From assembly GCF_004011695.2 (NCBI RefSeq), contig NC_082413.1, positions 1,843,001 to 1,907,000 of the forward strand: 64,000 bases of DNA, read 5' to 3'. A program made the translations under genes and the position numbers. Position 1 is the stretch's first letter. Each line of letters begins with the position of its first letter. The DNA is from Ascochyta rabiei (Eukaryota; Ascomycota; Dothideomycetes; Pleosporales; Didymellaceae). Below, piece by piece: positions 22,775-36,165 of the stretch. Below the pieces are notes generated by a model. It did not search any database. It saw nothing but the letters and a program-made list of their open reading frames with translations, and was not told where the DNA came from.

Positions 22775-25700
22775 CTACGCAAGAGCCCCATCAACAATCT
22801 TGTTCGCCAAAATCTTCATACTCGTAGCAGTATCCAACATTTCCAGCATACTGACATCCGCTCCAAATGCGACGTTGAACCAGTTGCGCAACTCCGCTGC
22901 AATCAGACTGTCGACACCGTAATCCGCCACTGTGCGCGAAGCATCGACACCCGAAGCATCAACAAACAGCATCTGAGCCACCGTCTTCACAATCGCGTCT
23001 GTCACCAACGCCACGGTCTTGGATCGCTCGGCTGGGCCCGCCTTGACGGTCTCTTCAAATTCACTGCGCAAGCTCGCAACACCGGCGTTGTTGCCTCTTT
23101 CGTTGCCGCCGTCACCGCCGTCAGCCGACGCCTGGTAGCGCTCGGCATCGTCAAACGCTCGCATGATGAGCGAGACACGGGCATCAGTGTACCAGCGTGG
23201 ACTGTTGCCCGTGTTGCCGTTGTTTTCCGCCGCTTCTTCACGCTTGCGGGTCGCCATAGTGGCAGGGTCGAAGCAAGTGACCACGTTCGTCACAGAGAGC
23301 GGGTCGTCCACGGCACCAGTATATGGTTCTGTGCTGGCGGCAGGATCAAGCGCCGACTCATTGTTCAAGAAAGCTGGTTCAAGAAGCCGGAGGAAATTGT
23401 ACTCAGAAATGTCCATGACCTTGTTACGGGCCATCAAAGCGAGTGTAGTGCTGTTGGTACTGAGATGGCCAACATCACGGATAAGGCCGAACGAGACCGT
23501 CGAAGCTGGTAGACCCTGTTGGCGTCGCCATCGTGCAAAGTAGTCCTGGAAGTTGTTTGCAGCAGTATAGGCCGACTGCGTGGCGAGTGCGACAAAAGAC
23601 TCGATCGTCGTGGTCATGAGGAAGAAGTCTAGTGCATGAATCTTGGTGGCTTCGTGCAGATTCTTAGTACCCTGGACCTTGGCCGCCAGCGCAGATGTCC
23701 ATTGCTCAATCGTGAGTTTGTCGAATGATAAATCCTAGGATGCTTGTTAGACTTAAATCGCGGCGGAAGGTGGAAGTAACCGTCTTACCTGGTAAGAGAC
23801 TGCAGCGTGGACGATACCTTTGATGGGTCGGACAACAGCAGCGTCTTGAACAGCCCGGACAACGTCTTTACTGTCACTAACATCGCAACTGACGCACTCC
23901 ACTACAGTCCCAGAAGCGGCGAGCTTGTCAATGAGCATTTGACCCTCCGAATTGATCTTTCGACTGCGCGACAGGACGGTGAAGTGTCTCGCTCCACGTT
24001 CGGCCATGAAGTTGACGATGCTCCTGCCTAGGCCGCCCAACCCACCTGTGATAAGGTAATTGGCATTCCTGGCGAACTGAGCATGCGGCGCTGCGGGCAC
24101 CATCTTGACCAAAGCGTCCGGATTCTGGAACGTGACGACCAGCTTGCCGACGTGTGTACCCTTAGAGAAGGCCATTAGGGCTTGATCTAGCTGTGACACG
24201 TCATACGTCGTGATGGAGCTCAGCGGCCCCATTTGTCCAGCTCTGACACGTTTGTTGACAGTTTTCATAAGAGCAGGACCGAGAGCCCGGTCTGCGTCAT
24301 CCGCCACAGCCAAGTCAAAGGACGTGAAAGTCGCATTGCGCTTGAACAGCTCAAGGGCTAACGATGTGGAGTTCTGCACGTCAATACGGCCGACGTCGAT
24401 TATTCGACCCATGGGAGCCAGCATCTTGATGGAGTCATAGAGCAACTCTCCACTCGACGTGCTCAGGATGACATTGAAACCTTTGCCGTCAGTGGCTTCC
24501 ATGAGCTTGGCAAAGTCGGCTGGGTCGCGAGACGAAAAGACGTGCGAGGCGGGGATGCCTGCAACGTCGATGAGATAACGACGCTTCTCTTGCGTTCCCG
24601 CTGTGGCAAAAATCTCTGCTCCCTTGGCCTTTGCCAGTTGAATGGCAGAAAGACCAAGCCCACCAGTGGCTGACTGAATGAGGAGCCTCTCCTGTTCCTT
24701 CAGTTGGGTAACACATTCGAATGAGTAGATGGCTGTCATCCCAACAAGGGGAATCGTGGCCATCTTGACAAAATCTTCCCCAGGCAGCATACGGTAAGCG
24801 AAGTTGGCTGGCGCACGTACGTAATTGCCAAAGTGACCTCTACCGTATCCGTATACACGGTCGCCGACTGCAACGTTTGTCACATTTGAACCAACCTGGG
24901 CTACGACGCCAGAGTACTCCGAGGAGAAGGTGTTCATATCAAAGCGGCCGGCGGAAGTGAGAAGATCCTTCCAGTTGAGGCCGACTGCAGCCACCTTCAC
25001 TTGGATCCAGTCATCAGGCAAAAATTTCCATGTCTCTTCGTACGGCTTGAAGTACAAGGATGTCAAGAGACCAGGCGTCTCAAAGGCGGCTCGGACGCTT
25101 CCTTGGGAATCCAGAGGCAGCATCTCAGCGCGGCTGGGTCGACCCTCGGATAGCTCGAGTTTATCTTGTAGTGCGACATCGGGAACCAATCTGCTGACCC
25201 AGAGACACTCCTCTTGCCATACAAACTCGTAGTCTCGACTCTCGCCGGCGATGCGATCGGACAGGGCAAGCTCCTGGTCGAGAATGGTACGGGTCAGCCG
25301 TATCTCTTGGAAGTCGCTGTCGGGACTAACGTCAATTGATAGGAATTGCGAAGTAGGGTTTTCGGTCCCAAGCGTGCGTAGGAGACCCGTAGTGATCGAA
25401 GCGTCGGGATCATGGCCGTGGACGATGCCACCAAAAGTTACCCAAACCAAGTTTGCGGACTTGCGGATTAACGCTTTGAAAGACTTGAGATGAGTCTCGC
25501 TTGCATTGACGAGCAGACTTTTGCTGTCGGCAAAGGCAACGGTGCGTGAGTTGTCGGGCAGATGAGTCTCAACGTCCCCTATGGAGATGACCTTAAACTC
25601 AGTCCCACGCTCGGTGAGCTCATGTTCGATTCGACTTAGTAATTCGGGTTTGTTGTCACCATGAACAAGATGTACTGTTCCGTTCGGAACCTGGCCAACC

Positions 25701-28700
25701 TTCGCAGGCTCCTCGACTGCGCTAGATACAATTGTGCGAGCAGTGGTGTATGGAGAAGGGTAATCATCCAAGACGAGCTCAGCGCCGGCGAAGCCAGTCT
25801 GGTTAAGCGAAGCATTCCAGCCCTCTAGGTGCAGAAAGGGACTTTCGACACGACCATCCGGAATTCCATCCCAGTAGCCCGACAAGTGTCCAAGAACCAA
25901 TCCGTGGCCGATGACCGCCCGTGTGTTTTCCACAACGACAAGTCTGCCGCCCGGCTTGACCAGCTTCCGGCAGTTGGTCAAAGTCTTTACGATACTCGGG
26001 GTGGCATGCAAGCACTCGCAAGCCACGACCACATCGTAAACTGCTTCGTAACCGTGCTCAAGCGGGTTCTCTTGGATATCCAGCACGGAATACTTCATGT
26101 CCTGGAAATCGGCAAACGCCTCGCGAGCTTGCGCCAGGAAACCACTCGAGATGTCAGTGAACGTGTAGTCCTGGTATCTTTTGATGCCGTGGGGCTCAAT
26201 TAACGTTTTGAGGATCTTTCGTGTAGCACCACCGGTTCCGGCACCGATTTCGAGGATGCGCATATTGGGATTCGCGTATCCAAACAGGTCGAAGAAGCGG
26301 ACGAGCTGAGGGTACGCTCCTGTCATGATGAGGCCGTCTTCGTACATGCCGTGTAGAAGGTTGTCCTGGATCACGACTTCGAGACCCGTCTTGCGCTCGC
26401 TCAAGATGTCTTCCATGCTGTTGAATACTTTGTTGGCGATCTTGACGTCCGAAATGTGCCCGACCTCCGCGAACAGTTCCTTGATGAGTATACCGCGTTG
26501 AGAACTTGTTAAACTGTTAGCCTCGGCAACCCATTTGTTGTCGTCCGTCATACGCCTTCGAACCCAGGACAGGAACTTGTCAATATGCGCTGGCGCTGAA
26601 GAAAATTGGCCCTGGCCCGCATAACGCTCATGTATCTCAGCAACATAGAGCGTCCCAAGCCGTTCCAGTTTGTCAAACAGGTACGCTTTCTCGACATTCT
26701 CCGTAGGAGGGGGAAATCGTCGCTGAACTTGCTCATTGTCCATGGCACGAATATCGGGTTTCCACGACAAACGTAGGAAGGGGCTGGAGAACGCCTCTTT
26801 GTCAACGCCCGTAGAAGGCAAGACTTCTGTGTAGGTGACGCAGCGAAGGTTGCCCACGTCTAACGCTACCTGTTCCGATTTGTCCAGCACTTGCAGTTTC
26901 GCATGAGCACTACGCAGGCCCTTCATCGATCCAAGAGCGATTGCTACGGCCGAGTCCTGTGAAACTCCATTGCGGACATATAGCTGGTCTATATGAACCG
27001 GCACAAAGGCATTGCGAACTCGGTCGATCTGGCCACCATGACTGGCAACAAGTGACAGTTGGAACACAGCATCCAGAGATGCAGGGTGAAGCGGGTAATT
27101 CGACTCTCCTCCCTCGACGGTATCACGTGTAGTGTGTAGGGCCAACTGAGCAACAGCCAAGCCCTTGGACGGATCAGCTCGAATGTTGGACAAGGGCTGA
27201 AAGGTAGGGCCGTAGCCCAGCCCAATCTCGGCAAATTTCTTGTACCAGGCTTTCGTGTCCAGGGTTCGAGCGTCCATCTCTGTAGACATCTTCTCATTGG
27301 CAACGGATGTTCCGGCAATCACCCTGACCCGACCAGAACAATGTTCTGTCCATGTGCCGGCCTCACGTGCGACGGAGCTAATGGAAAACATGGCCCATGT
27401 GGGTGCTTTGGGATTTACAGCGTCGGCAAGCTCTAGGCTCGTGATAATCTCGAGACCAAAGTCATCATCAGGAAGCCTCATGGCCGAAGAAAAGGTGACA
27501 TTGCGGAGCTTGTATCCAGTAATGTCAAGTGGCTCACTCTGTTCATTGTATATGCGCGAAGCTGCCTCGATTACTGTCGCGATGTAACCCGCAGCGGGGA
27601 ACACAGGATATGGGAGGAGCTTGTGGTCGTTGAGCCAAGGGAGATCTTTTAATCGAAGGATATTTCGCCACTGTGGCCGCAACTTGGCATTTCCTGGAAG
27701 CTTTGATCCCAGCAGGTCGTGCCGAACAATATCTCGCCCACGGAACTCCTTGCTGAAGCGGCTTTCGTGGTATATGACCGGTCCATATGCGTACTGATAA
27801 GGCGGGAGGTTGGTTGCAGTAGTGCCATGGACAAGCTTCAACTGGTTGGCGCTAATCACATCAACGGCGTTCACGGCAGTGAGGTCCACTTCGGCATTCA
27901 GACTGAATAGACTACCGGCGAGTTGAAGCAAGCTGATCCCTCCATTTGTACCGCGGTTCAAGGTCGAGAAATACGGCAGTGACTTGTCGACGCTTCTCGA
28001 GATCTGGCCAACGGGACCTTTGAGAGCAGGGTGTGGCCCGATCTCGACGAGCACGTCAAGCGGATCTGGAAGATTCAACATATTGGCCAAGGCCTCCGAG
28101 AAGCGTACTGGGGATTCCAGGTTGGCGCGCCAGTAACTTGGAGAGACGGGAAGATTCTCGGTACTTTTGCTTGGATAGACAGATGACATCCATGGCCGTG
28201 TGGCATACAATTGTGACGGTTCAGCCTGGCCCAGAGACTTGACGTAGTCGAGGCCTTCGGAGAGGGTGCTGTTATAGAATTCACCCAGAGCAAGCATATG
28301 GTGGGAATGATATGCGTTACCCCCAGTCTTGAGCTCTCGGCTGAACACTTTGTCCTCATTGAGCTTAGCGGCAACGTCCTTGATGGTAGACTCATCACCA
28401 GAGAGCGTTACGCTGTCGGGCGAGTTGACAGCAGCGATTCTGACGCTGGACTCCAAGCCAGAGATGTATGCCTCAGCTTTGTCTAGGCCCAGTCCGACCG
28501 CCAACATAAGACCTTTGCTCTTGTTCTTGGATACGGCTTGGCCTCGAAAGTAGGCAGCAGCAATCGCCTGTGCAGCAGTGATCCGGCCAGCTGCGTACGT
28601 TGCCGCTATCTCTCCTGACGAATGTCCAGCTACTGCAGAAGGCCTGACGTTCCATGTATAGAGCAGGTCGACAAGGCCGATTTGGACAGCGGTACACACG

Positions 28701-30829
28701 GTCTGGGAGACCTCCGGCTTGTGAATATCATTGGGATCGCAATTCCCTGCCAGAACGTCTTCGATCTTCCAAGGCGACGGTGTTGGCAGGCTGGCGAGAA
28801 TAGAGTCGAGATACTCGATGGAGGTTCGGAAGACGGCGTATTCGAACAGGTCTGCGCCCATCGCGTGCCACTGGGCTCCCTGTCCAGTGAAAACAAAACC
28901 AAGCCTTGCAGTTTGGGTGCCGCTGGCGAGTACCTTCTCCTTGACTGCAAAGTCATTAGCGGGGCTTTCACTGTCGACGATGCGGAAAGTTCTCTGCATG
29001 AATCTCGAGCGTTTTGCCGCCAGGGTGTAGGCAACATCCGCCAGATTCTCCCTCTCGATAGCCTCGGATATCGCGGTAATGTTGAGGTCGAGGGAGGCTT
29101 CATTGTGTGCGGAGAACGGGATAAGCACACGTCGTCGAGGTTTGGCATTGATGTCCTTGACCAGGGTGGGTTTATATGAGAAGGGATAGTGGACCTTGTC
29201 CGCTTTTTCAACCAAATGCGATGCAGAATTTCCATTCATTCCGTTTTGATGATGTCCGTTGTGACCATTGGACGCATGGGTGCCATTGGTGTGGCCGTTG
29301 GTGTGGCCGTTGTTGTGACCAATGGACGTATTTGCTGTTCTTTTCTTGTAATCAGGCAACACATTCCTGACATCGTCAATGATACAATGTCCGTTCGCAC
29401 CGCCATAACCGAAAGAGTTGACGCTGGCTCGGCGGACTCTGCCGTCGGGCCAAGGGGTGTTTTCCGTCAAGATGTTGATACGGCCACCCTTCAAGTCAAG
29501 ATTTGGATTAAGCTTCTTGATGCCGATACTAGGGGGAATGAACCCATTCTCAAGCGCCAGCACCACCTTCATGATGCCTGCAATTGCGCTAGCAGGCTCC
29601 GTGTGCCCGATGTTGGTCTTGATGGAGCCCACAAGAAGCGGCTTCTCTGGCGTGGTCGCCGAACCGAAGACATTGCCGATGGCTGAGATTTCAATCGGGT
29701 CACCGACGGGCGTGCCTGTGCCATGGCACTCAAAGAACGTGGTATCCTTCATTGGAAGATTGCCGGCGTTTTCGTAAGCCTTGCGGATGACAGCTTCCTG
29801 GCCCTCCCTGCCGGGATGGGTAATGCCACCGGTGCGACCGTTGGCATTGAGCGCAGAACCCCTGACAAGAGCACGTATGGGGTAGTCGCCGTCAACAGCG
29901 GTTGACGTCCTCTTCAGGTACAGCGCAGAGAAGCCCTCGCCGCGCGCGTAACCGTCCGCCGAGGAATCAAAAGTGTGACTCGTCGAAGTGGGCGAAAGAA
30001 CACCGAGTTTCGTCATCATAAGTTGTGTACTGGGATCGATGATCGTATTGGAGGCAGCCACAATTGCGGAGTCGCAATCGCCATTCCTAATCGCACTAAT
30101 GGCCAAGTGTAATGCGTACATTGAGGAAGAGCAAGCTGTGTCGATGGTGACACTGTGTTTAATCAGCACTGAACCGCCTTGTTGAGAAGCAGTTGCTCAG
30201 AGCTGTGGTTGAACTTAGTGAAAGTAATGAATACTCACCTGGGTCCTCGCAGATTGAATATGTAATTGATGCGGTTGCTGAGAATGCTTGTGCCGGTACC
30301 AACACTCGCGTACGGCCTGGGATGATCCGTATCTCTGCCTTGAATTATGAGATGATCAGAGCTGAAGTTGCCGACAAAAACGCCAGTGGTCGATCCCGAG
30401 AAAGAATCCCATGGCTCTCCCGAGTTTTCGAAAGCTTCGTAGACCACTTCAAGCAGCTTTCTCTGCGACGGGTCCATCGTCTCCACCTCGAGCGAACCAA
30501 TACCAAAGAAGGCATGGTCGAAGAGCCGGGGATCTTCAGCAAGCAAGAAGCCTCCTTTGGTGGCAACAGTGCCTGGGTGCTCAGAATTGGGATGGTGGAA
30601 TCCCTTGCGAGAGAAGCGGTGGTCACCGAATTCTCTGTATCCCGAACGCTTGTTCTTTAGAAGCTCCCACAGACCGGACGCGTCTCGAACGCCCCCAGGC
30701 CATCTACAGCCTGCAAAAAATGGTTAGCATGTGAAGTTGTTGTATAGCATAGTTGGGCCTACCCATGCCAACAATGGCGATTGGCTCTGGGTCTGCAGAA
30801 GTGCCATTGGTTCCGTATTGGGAACTCAT
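22775..30829 (-). CDS. Highly reducing type I polyketide synthase (KS-AT-DH-MT-ER-KR-ACP)
   Basis: Four exons (30829-30763, 30710-30239, 30152-23789, 23734-22775) join in frame to 2620 aa, the normal size. KS: C187 (DTACSSS), H323, H363. AT: S692 in GHSSGE. DH: H1023 and D1207. C-methyltransferase: intact SAM motif LEIGAGTGG at about 1480. ER: about 1865-2187 with SATGGLGLSAIQLA. KR: about 2211-2400 with TGGLGGLG, Y2357 and N2361. ACP: S2577 in GVDSL. It should make a reduced, alpha-methylated chain from malonyl-CoA and SAM in the cytosol. There is no thioesterase or reductase, so release must come from elsewhere. An Asn-Gly-His repeat linker follows the KS. All active sites look intact. The start MSSQYGTNG is followed by the expected IAIVGMGCRWPGG. 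Confidence 0.96.
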
Positions 30830-32133
30830 CGTCAAAGTAATATCTGGCGATGAAGCGTCAGATCAGGAGAGTGTTGATCAGTTCTTGACTTCCTCGCCTA
30901 TGTGAATAGCAAAGTCTAACGAGAAAACGAGAGCGTGTAACGAGCTTTAATGTTTCACTCTTCAGGTGTCTTATAGGCAAATTACACCCTCGCATCGGAC
31001 GGCACCCTAGGTTATGGATTTGCTCCACAGTATCCAACCTCGTTTTGATACTGCTGAGATATCCCGCATCATGCAGATACCGGTAAGCTCAACCATGCAG
31101 TGCAGAATCTTGGGCCGACAATTAAATGCCCGTATACCAAGAATCGAACACTGGCATAAACTACTCTGACACTGATAAGCAGCAACACGACGTTACTGGC
31201 TATGTTTTGGATGGCGCATGTATTCTTTGAGGATGGGCGACCAAGAGGATACACTCAAACCGATGGCTGAGGGTCAATCTACGGCGTCAGCTCGTCTAGG
31301 TCCTAAATGCGGCTTTACCAGTACGGGTTTAAGGCTTCGGGTCTTTTGGGTCTTCGCTTTATTCTTGATAGACGTTCGTCTAGTAGCCTTGTAAGTGATA
31401 TAGCATGTCACGTGATATCTTGTCGCAGGCGTCCACGGTCTCTTCTCCAACCTGGTTTGTAGGTGGACTGCGCCACACGAAGCCTTTTGAGCTTACGTTT
31501 AAGAGCCGTCAAGTCATCATGCATTGAAAAGAAAGATGCTCCAATGAAATGACAGCATGTCATGTGAACATCGAGGCTTCAGGAGCTCACCGCCTGTCAG
31601 TCAGACCCACCACCCCGCCAGATCCTTCTGTGAACGTCCACAGATTAGACCGTTCCGCCCACGCCCCGACGGGCATATGGGTAAGGCAGACGGTTCGCTT
31701 GAAGATCGATGATTCGGGTCGAGATAGGTATTGGGCCTATCAAAAGGTAGTAAAGTAGCCACACTTATGCAGTGAGAATTGCTGACAGTGCGCCGAGGAC
31801 CGAAAAACATCGGCCTAAAAAGGCGTGGGCTCTCGGTCGAAGAATTACACGAGCTGTCGGCCGTTTCCCAAGACACATGGTATCATGCACCGGCCGTTTC
31901 GTCGCTTTTGCGGTCTTCGTTTGGACGAAAGAGCGTGCATCGGAGGTACGAGATGTCTTACAGCATTAGTTACCTGGGTTGCATAATGCTTTGATCGAAA
32001 TCGACGTCTAGCTGAGACGGAGGTTGAGAGGGTTCAAGACATAAGCACCTTTTCTTCGTGAATTCGAAACCATAAACCTTCTCCCTTTGCGATCAAAACG
32101 TGCCGCAACCAGAGATTCATCCTACCCCCCACC
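30830..32133. promoter_or_regulatory. Divergent region between PKS and O-methyltransferase
   Basis: About 1.3 kb separates the two divergent starts. It contains GTAAGCTCAA at 31083-31092 and the identical decamer on the minus strand (TTGAGCTTAC) at 31487-31496, a C-variant of the motif seen at the other cluster genes. No gene is visible; short ORFs at 31549-31994 have no recognisable content. Confidence 0.55.
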
Positions 32134-33623
32134 ATGGCGCTAAAATCCACAAACGGTACACATGCTGGTCCCACCGCCTCTGCGACCAGCTTGGCCTCTT
32201 TGGCAGCCAATATCTCCGAAAAGGCGGCAAGCCTCAGCACATATCTGGAGTCCCAGGGCCATGCACAGCCCAGCTTCCTCCCGGGATGCGCGGACCCTCC
32301 TGAGACTGAAGGGTACCTCACTCTTCACACGAGCCTCACCTCTTCTCTAGAGGATCTTCAGCGCCTCGTTGATGGCCCAAGGCGCAGCCTGCGCCCATTC
32401 ATCATGATTGGTAACGACTTGGCGGCGCTGCAAGTAGCCTTCGATTTTGGCTTTTTCCAGCTGGTTCCGCCTGAAGGGTCCATGGATGTCGAAACACTTG
32501 CACACAAAGTAGGAATTGACGCCGATCGAACGGCGCGTGTGCTGCGTATGTTGGCAACGCATCGTATCTTCGTGGAGCCCAAACCTGGATTTTTTGCACA
32601 TACGGCGGCTTCGGCGGTGTTCCATGATGACGAGGAGCTCAGATGTGCCGGACACTACATGTATGTTTGTGTCACATGCATGCAACGCTGCATTGATACT
32701 GGATGTCCTAACCACATTCTAGGCTCGATGAATGCTTCAAGGCTGCCACGGCTTGTTCAGATTGCATCAAAGCATCGCCCGACGACTCCGATAGCACACA
32801 CTCTCCCTTCAACACCTACTTCGGTGTGCCAATGTTCTCGTACTATGAGCAAAACCCCCAATTTGCGGCGCGTTTCGCAAAGGCAATGGCCGGGGTTACT
32901 CGAGGTATGTAGAATCCGTGAACCCACACTAGTAGGCCAATCCCTAAGCTGTTGACAGTGGATCGTCAAATCGCCGAACTGAGAGACTGTTTTCCTTGGG
33001 GCGACATCAACGGCACCGTAGTTGACGTTGGAGGCGGCAGTGGCCACATCTCCATGGCTTTGGCTCGCGTAAGCTTTTCCTTCCTCGCATCTGCAATGAT
33101 GCTTGATCACTTCATTTCTTGACTGACATCTCAATTCCGCACCCAGAATTTCCCTAAACTTGACTTCATCGTCCAAGATGACTCCGAAAAGATGCTCGCG
33201 CAGGGTCGGGCGCGCAACTTGAGCGACATCGAGGGCCGCATCTCCTTCATGAAGCACAGCTTCTTCCACCCACAGCCTATTGGCGGCGCCGGCGCGTTCT
33301 TCATCCGCCAGTGCACGCACAACTGGTGCGACCGCGACGTGGTCAAGATTCTCAAGTCTCTCGTGCCGGGGCTAGAGAATTCTGCACCTGGGACGCCACT
33401 GCTTATCAACGACACTGTGCTCCCGGTGCCGGGGTCAAAGCCCTTGCATGAGGAGCGCGCTCTCAGGCAGATGGACATGCTCATGTTTGTAGTTCTGGGT
33501 GCTAAGCAGCGAACAGCAAAGGAGTTCGAGGCGTTGTTGAAGGAAGCCGATGCGAGGTATGAGATTCGTCGTGTTCATGCTGATGGCAGCATGGGTCTAG
33601 TCGAGGTTCATCTGAAGATTTGA
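32134..33623 (+). CDS. SAM-dependent O-methyltransferase (COMT-like, Methyltransf_2)
   Basis: Exons 32134-32660, 32723-32904, 32959-33068 and 33147-33623 join in frame to 431 aa. The N-terminal region (about 60-170) is the dimerisation/winged-helix part typical of these enzymes (DADRTARVLRMLATHRIF). The SAM-binding motif is VVDVGGGSGH at 257-266. The catalytic base is H331 in QCTHNWCD. Fungal members methylate phenolic, enolic or carboxylic hydroxyls of secondary metabolites in the cytosol. It is divergent from the PKS and shares an upstream region with it, so it is likely the O-methylation step. The start lies in an ACCATGG context. Confidence 0.94.
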
Positions 33624-34124
33624 TGACGTCACTGTGACGTGCTCAGGCCGGCGAAATGGGCTGCAAACCTGACAGTCCCGATGAACATGAAATGGAACCT
33701 TTATGACTCCTGACCTCCAATTATGTGCCTAAGTGCCTGTCTACTTCACACAATTTATCCGATTTCTGTAGAGTGTGGTAGGTGCGTTTTAGTCAATTTT
33801 AGCGTAGTGAGCACCTACTGGTGCCTGCTAGGGTGACGCAGCAGGAGTTGTAAGGGCACGTTAATAATCAGGTAGGAGTGTCTACTTTAATTAAGCCTGT
33901 AATTTACATAGTACTGTGTAGTATTTTAAGACTATCTGTAAGGAGTTAGTGCTCTACCCTACCCTTTAAATCTCTACAATCCCTACTAATTAACTTAAAA
34001 CATTAATAGTTAATCCTTAGCTAACTCTTACTAGTTGGAAATTTAAGCAAGCTATCCTATATATCTTGCCTTAACTAAGTCTTATTAAGAGCGTTAAATT
34101 ATAGCTAAGACAGATATTTAGCTA
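33624..34124. other. Intergenic, edge of the AT-rich block
   Basis: Composition drops sharply to TA-rich from about 33780. No gene is seen; probably decayed repeat. Confidence 0.4.
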
Positions 34125-35986
34125 ACGTACTCCACAAGCAAGCCGCTTACCTAAGCAAACCGCTCACTTTTGCTAAGACCACACCAAACTTCATACTACC
34201 TACAATGCTGCAACGCAACAACGTAAAAAAGCCCTTAAATGAAGCAGATATACAGCTTGCCCTACAGGCTATTTAATAAGACACAACACTTTCTTAGCAA
34301 CACGCTGCAGTAATCTACAACATGCCTTAAAGAACACTTAGTAATTAACTTGCTAGAGCCTCTTTATAACGCAATTGCAAGCCTAAATTAATAAAGCTAA
34401 CAAGCACTAAAGAGGAGGTAATTGTCCAGTATGTATTAAAGCTAGACAAGTAAGGATACTTGCCCTAGCTTACTAATGTAGAGGATATGGCCAATTCTCT
34501 GCTTACAGAGCGCCACTAGACCTGTGTTAGTAAGAACTAGGCTGCTAACTTTGTTAAACGTTAGCTAGAGCTTAAAATTAAGTTTAATTGTAAGTATAAC
34601 TACAAGAGAGCCCTGTGTAAGGATCCTAAGGTGATTAGAGACTGGTTCTAGTTAGTAGAGAATACTAAAGCTGAGTATAGTATCCTAGATAAAGACACCT
34701 ACAACTTTAACAAGTCTGGCTTTATAATAGGTGTTATATCTACAGGAGCTGTTGTTATAGGCTCTAAGCGTTAAGGGAGACCAAAGGCAGTGCAGCAGGG
34801 CAACTGAGAGTGGACCAGCATTATCTAAGGCATCTGCGCGAAGGGCTGGTCTATCCCACCCTTTATTATCCTCTCTAGCAAGCACTACCTCTTAGCCTGG
34901 TACAAGGAGCCCAGTATACCTAACAACTAGGTTATTAGTGTCTCTAACAACAGCTAGACTAACAACAAGCTTAGAGTTAAGTGGTTAAAGCACTTTAATA
35001 AGCACACAAAGGCGCGCACTATTAGCAGCTATTAGCTGCTTATTCTGGACAGCTATAAGAGCCACAACTTAGTTAAATTCTACTAGTACTATAAGGAGTA
35101 TAAGATTGTTACTCTGTGTATGCCTCTACACTCGTTACACCTACTGCAGCCACTTAACGTAGGCTGTTTTGCCCCAATAAAGAAAGCCTATGGCCGCTAA
35201 GCCAAGTAGCTAATACGCAGCAAGATCACGCGTATTACTAAACTTAAGTTCTTACTATGCTTTAAAGCGGCTTTTGACGCCTTAATTACTGAGAGCAACA
35301 TCTAGGGAGGATTTAGAGGTGCTGGCCTAGTCCTACTTAACCTAGAAGCTGTAATCTTAAAGCTTGAAGTGCAGTTGTGTACCCTACCACTACCCCTTAT
35401 AGATAAGAGTACCTGGGAGTCTAAAACACTAAGCAACACCCTAGAGTTTAGGTCTTAATCAAAGCTGATTTAAGAGAGGATTGAGAGACACGCGAATAGC
35501 TCACCAACTTTAATAGTTAACGCTCTTAATTAGCTCACTAAAGGCGCAGAGCTGATGGCGTATTTACTAGTTTTAGTGCGCAACTAGGTTACTAACCTTT
35601 AGATAGCTAACAAGGCTGCTACACAACGTAAATTACACAAAAGAAAGCAATTATAGTAAGAAGGGACTTTAACCTTTGTAGAGGGAGTGCGGCTGACTAC
35701 TTTTAAGGAGTTTAAGGCCTGTAGTAATAGGAAGAAGGCAAAGAAGAGGTTGCGTGTTAATAGGAGCACTTAGTCTTTAAGGCGCTGTAGTACATGTAGC
35801 AAGACAGGACATAACGCGCGAACATGTAGTAAAGATGCGCAGAGTACTGTAGATTAGTGCAATATACTATGTAGTATAATATATTGTTATTATATACTAT
35901 AATGTTGTAAAGTAGTTGTAGTGTTGGTGTGGTCTTGGCAAAAGTGAGCGGTTTGCTTAGGTGAGCGGCTCGCTTGTGGAGTACGT
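34125..35986 (+). mobile_element. Decayed pogo/Fot1-like transposon, copy A (1862 bp)
   Basis: Terminal inverted repeats of about 45 bp (ACGTACTCCACAAGCAAGCC at left; the right end complements it) are flanked by TA. The plus-strand transposase is littered with stops but recognisable: LLILDSYKSHN (second Asp kept, DGH decayed) and MPLHSLHLLQPLNVGCF (third Asp now Asn), near 35040-35170. A 3' Cys-His knuckle-like stretch lies near 35785-35830. The mutations are of C-to-T type, consistent with RIP. A second copy of the family starts at 63368. Confidence 0.85.
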
Positions 35987-36165
35987 TACTTCTAGTTATG
36001 CAAGAACAATTAGACAACTTAATTAATATTAGGTACCTCCCTAACATAATCTTAGCTTTATAGACTAAGACTATAATTATCTTATTATCTATACCTTATA
36101 TAGTTAATAATATAGGTTAGTAACACTATTTATTAGTATCTGCAGCTAGAATACCACCGTACTAG

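Noticed and set aside
28630..29235. 200-codon ORF on the minus strand inside the PKS
   Set aside because: It is a shadow of the PKS KS-AT region in another frame; the PKS frame carries all the domain motifs.
30152..30829. Apparent separate small ORFs upstream of the long PKS frame
   Set aside because: They join with two introns into the normal N-terminus of the ketosynthase (IAIVGMGCRWPGG to LRGPSVTIDTACSSS), so the gene is not truncated at 30169.
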